Shown one piece after another: positions 17,995 through 19,146 of a stretch of DNA of 19,146 nucleotides. A model generated the notes under the pieces. The model worked only from the letters and a program-made list of their open reading frames with translations. It had not been told where the DNA came from and ran no database searches. Source of the DNA: an uncultured Pelagibacteraceae bacterium (GTDB lineage: Bacteria > Pseudomonadota > Alphaproteobacteria > Pelagibacterales > Pelagibacteraceae); contig CACPGM010000006.1 of assembly GCA_902633535.1 (NCBI GenBank), forward strand, positions 1 through 19,146. The letters run 5' to 3'. Both the position numbers and the translations under genes were made by a program. The stretch's first letter is position 1. The number at the start of each line of letters is the position of its first letter.

Positions 17995-18099
17995 TTATTT
18001 TTTTTTATTTTTTTGTTCTCTGTAAGAAACTATTAATGGAAAGAGTATTAAAGCAAGAGCTATAATAATGCAAACTGCTATTAGAAATCCTTTAGTCAT
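17995..18099 (-). CDS. 34-aa single-pass membrane peptide
   Basis: On the minus strand ATG at 18099 opens 34 codons ending in TAA at 17995, immediately before the ATG of the Yip1-like gene. The peptide starts MTKGFLIAVC, has one hydrophobic helix at about residues 5-25 and ends in a basic tail YREQKNKKK, which would sit on the cytoplasmic side. This is the usual look of a small bacterial membrane protein, and the exact stop-start junction argues for a coupled pair. A poly-A run ends the gene, so a slippery tail is possible. Confidence 0.55.
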   Translation of the reverse strand: MTKGFLIAVCIIIALALILFPLIVSYREQKNKKK

Positions 18100-18103
18100 T
18101 TTA

Positions 18104-18126
18104 AGGGGGAGTATAAAACTCCCCCT
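18104..18126 (-). terminator. GC-rich hairpin after the DmdA/GcvT-like gene
   Basis: AGGGGGAGT (18104-18112) and ACTCCCCCT (18118-18126) form a perfect 9-bp stem around a 5-nt loop. It begins 8 nt after the stop of the DmdA/GcvT-like gene on the minus strand. Only TTAAAA follows the stem, so the U-tract of a standard terminator is missing, and the ATG of the 34-aa peptide comes 4 nt after it. It may be a weak terminator, an mRNA-stabilising 3' end, or a leader element of the small membrane gene. Confidence 0.55.
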
Positions 18127-18134
18127 GAATAAAG

Positions 18135-19146
18135 TTAACCTTTTACAACCTCTCTTGTATTTGCGTTGAAAGACTCTTTAAATGGAATATCTACTACCAC
18201 TGCATCGACAGGTTGACCTGGTTTATCAGAGTATTTTTCAGGTAGATGAACTTTAAATTTTGTCCCAACCTTACCTTTTGGAAAGCCATTAGCATTTAAA
18301 GTTCCATCAAATGGCACATATCCCATTGCTATGTTTTGTTTTTTTTCTGGGTGATACCAAGGAGAGGTGATAAATCCCACAGGATCTCCACCATTCTCAG
18401 GTGACACTAGCCAAAAATCTGGAGCGTATTCTTCAATTGGTTTTCCACCCAATTCAAGTCCAACTAATTGAAGCTTGTAAGGTTTTTTTCCATTTTTAAG
18501 TTCAGCGCCCATTTTTTCTAATGCAGTTTTACCAACGTAGTCACCTTTTTTGTCCCATTCACCTTTTCCAGATAATGAAACTTGATAACCTAAGTTACAC
18601 TGAAAAGGATTATGTTGTTGGTCCATATCTTGACCCCATGAAAGAATTCCAGCTTGAATTCTTCTATGGTGAGCTGGTGCAATAACCATTAAGCTATGTT
18701 TTTTACCTGCTTCAAGAACAGCATTCCACATATCTTCAGCATATAAAGTAGAGTCTCTTAAATAAATTTCATACCCAGCTTCTCCAGAGAAACCAGATTG
18801 TGAAATGACACAACTTCTTCCACCCACTTTAACTTCTGCTAAACCGTAGAAAGGCATATTATCAAAATCAACCTGATCTCCACAAAGATCTTTCATTAAA
18901 GCCTTTGATTTTGGCCCCTGTATTTGAACAGGACTGACATCAATCTCTTCAACTGTACAGTCAAATCTTCCATCAGCATTTACACCTTGAAGATACATAC
19001 CAATATCAGAGTCTGATAATGAAAACCAAAATTCGTCTTTAGATATTCTAAGAAGAATTGGATCATTTAAAACCCCACCATAAGCATTACATAAGATTAC
19101 GTATCTTGCTCTCATTGGAGAAATCTTTGTTGCATCTCTTGTTATT
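18135..19146 (-). CDS. DmdA/GcvT-like THF-dependent demethylase family protein, N-terminus beyond window
   Basis: About 337 residues are visible, and the frame runs open through the window edge. The ATG at 19115 is internal, because TRDATKISPMRARYVILCNAYGG reads across it like the usual GcvT/DmdA segment before the catalytic half. Visible blocks are GVLNDPILLRI, VQIQGPKS, SQSGFSGEAGYEIYLRD, and ILSWGQDMDQQHNPFQCNLGYQVSL, which parallels LSYGNDFDxxDNPFECG of DMSP demethylase. The C-terminal barrel includes FITSPWYHP and IAMGYVPFDG. The family moves a methyl group from an osmolyte or aromatic methyl ether to THF. It differs from SAR11 DmdA in many places, so the substrate may not be DMSP. G+C is higher than in nearby hypotheticals, suggesting good expression. 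Confidence 0.8.
   Translation of the reverse strand, partial: ITRDATKISPMRARYVILCNAYGGVLNDPILLRISKDEFWFSLSDSDIGMYLQGVNADGRFDCTVEEIDVSPVQIQGPKSKALMKDLCGDQVDFDNMPFYGLAEVKVGGRSCVISQSGFSGEAGYEIYLRDSTLYAEDMWNAVLEAGKKHSLMVIAPAHHRRIQAGILSWGQDMDQQHNPFQCNLGYQVSLSGKGEWDKKGDYVGKTALEKMGAELKNGKKPYKLQLVGLELGGKPIEEYAPDFWLVSPENGGDPVGFITSPWYHPEKKQNIAMGYVPFDGTLNANGFPKGKVGTKFKVHLPEKYSDKPGQPVDAVVVDIPFKESFNANTREVVKG

Overview
The window is a stretch of a very AT-rich, tightly packed bacterial chromosome. It most resembles a marine alphaproteobacterium of the SAR11 type (Pelagibacterales). The reasons are the low G+C, the strong bias to A/T-ending codons and Lys/Asn/Ile, intergenic gaps usually under 130 bp, start codons touching or overlapping the previous stop, and the gene content (trimethylamine monooxygenase, heterotetrameric sarcosine oxidase, a DmdA/GcvT-like demethylase). 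This assignment is inference from composition and gene families. I saw no tRNA, rRNA, CRISPR array, insertion sequence or phage gene, and no gene-free stretch longer than about 130 bp.

Layout. (1) 1-735, minus: 5' part of a trimethylamine monooxygenase gene (tmm), divergent from (2) 817-1779, plus: a GpsA-like glycerol-3-phosphate dehydrogenase. That gene converges with (3) 1776-3458, minus: formate-tetrahydrofolate ligase (fhs). Divergent from fhs is (4) 3584-8690, plus: a complete soxBDAG sarcosine oxidase operon with touching or overlapping genes. (5) 8697-9545, minus: an EamA/DMT transporter. (6) 9672-9992, plus: a small lipoprotein. (7) 9982-11529, minus: cupin, aspartate/glutamate racemase and an unknown 145-aa protein. 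(8) 11623-11829, minus: a cold-shock protein, with a long inverted repeat on its downstream side. (9) 11944-13953, minus: purE, purK and a GNAT acetyltransferase. (10) 14057-17455, plus: a four-gene operon of an M19-dipeptidase-like protein, an unrecognised 553-aa protein, a DUF3726 protein and a 53-aa CxxC/CxxC protein. (11) 17452-18099, minus: a Yip1-like membrane protein preceded by a 34-aa membrane peptide. (12) 18135-19146, minus: the C-terminal part of a DmdA/GcvT-like protein, open at the window edge.

How it fits together. Much of the window concerns oxidation of methylated nitrogen (and possibly sulfur) osmolytes through tetrahydrofolate. Tmm makes TMAO from trimethylamine. SoxBDAG demethylates sarcosine and delivers methylene-THF. 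Fhs links formyl-THF and formate, and the terminal gene belongs to a family of THF-dependent demethylases. The M19-like protein belongs to a subfamily that I recall sitting next to dimethylglycine catabolism genes in Pseudomonas, so the operon at 14057-17455 may also serve methylated-amine metabolism. Its function is unknown, and it is the best candidate here for an undescribed system.
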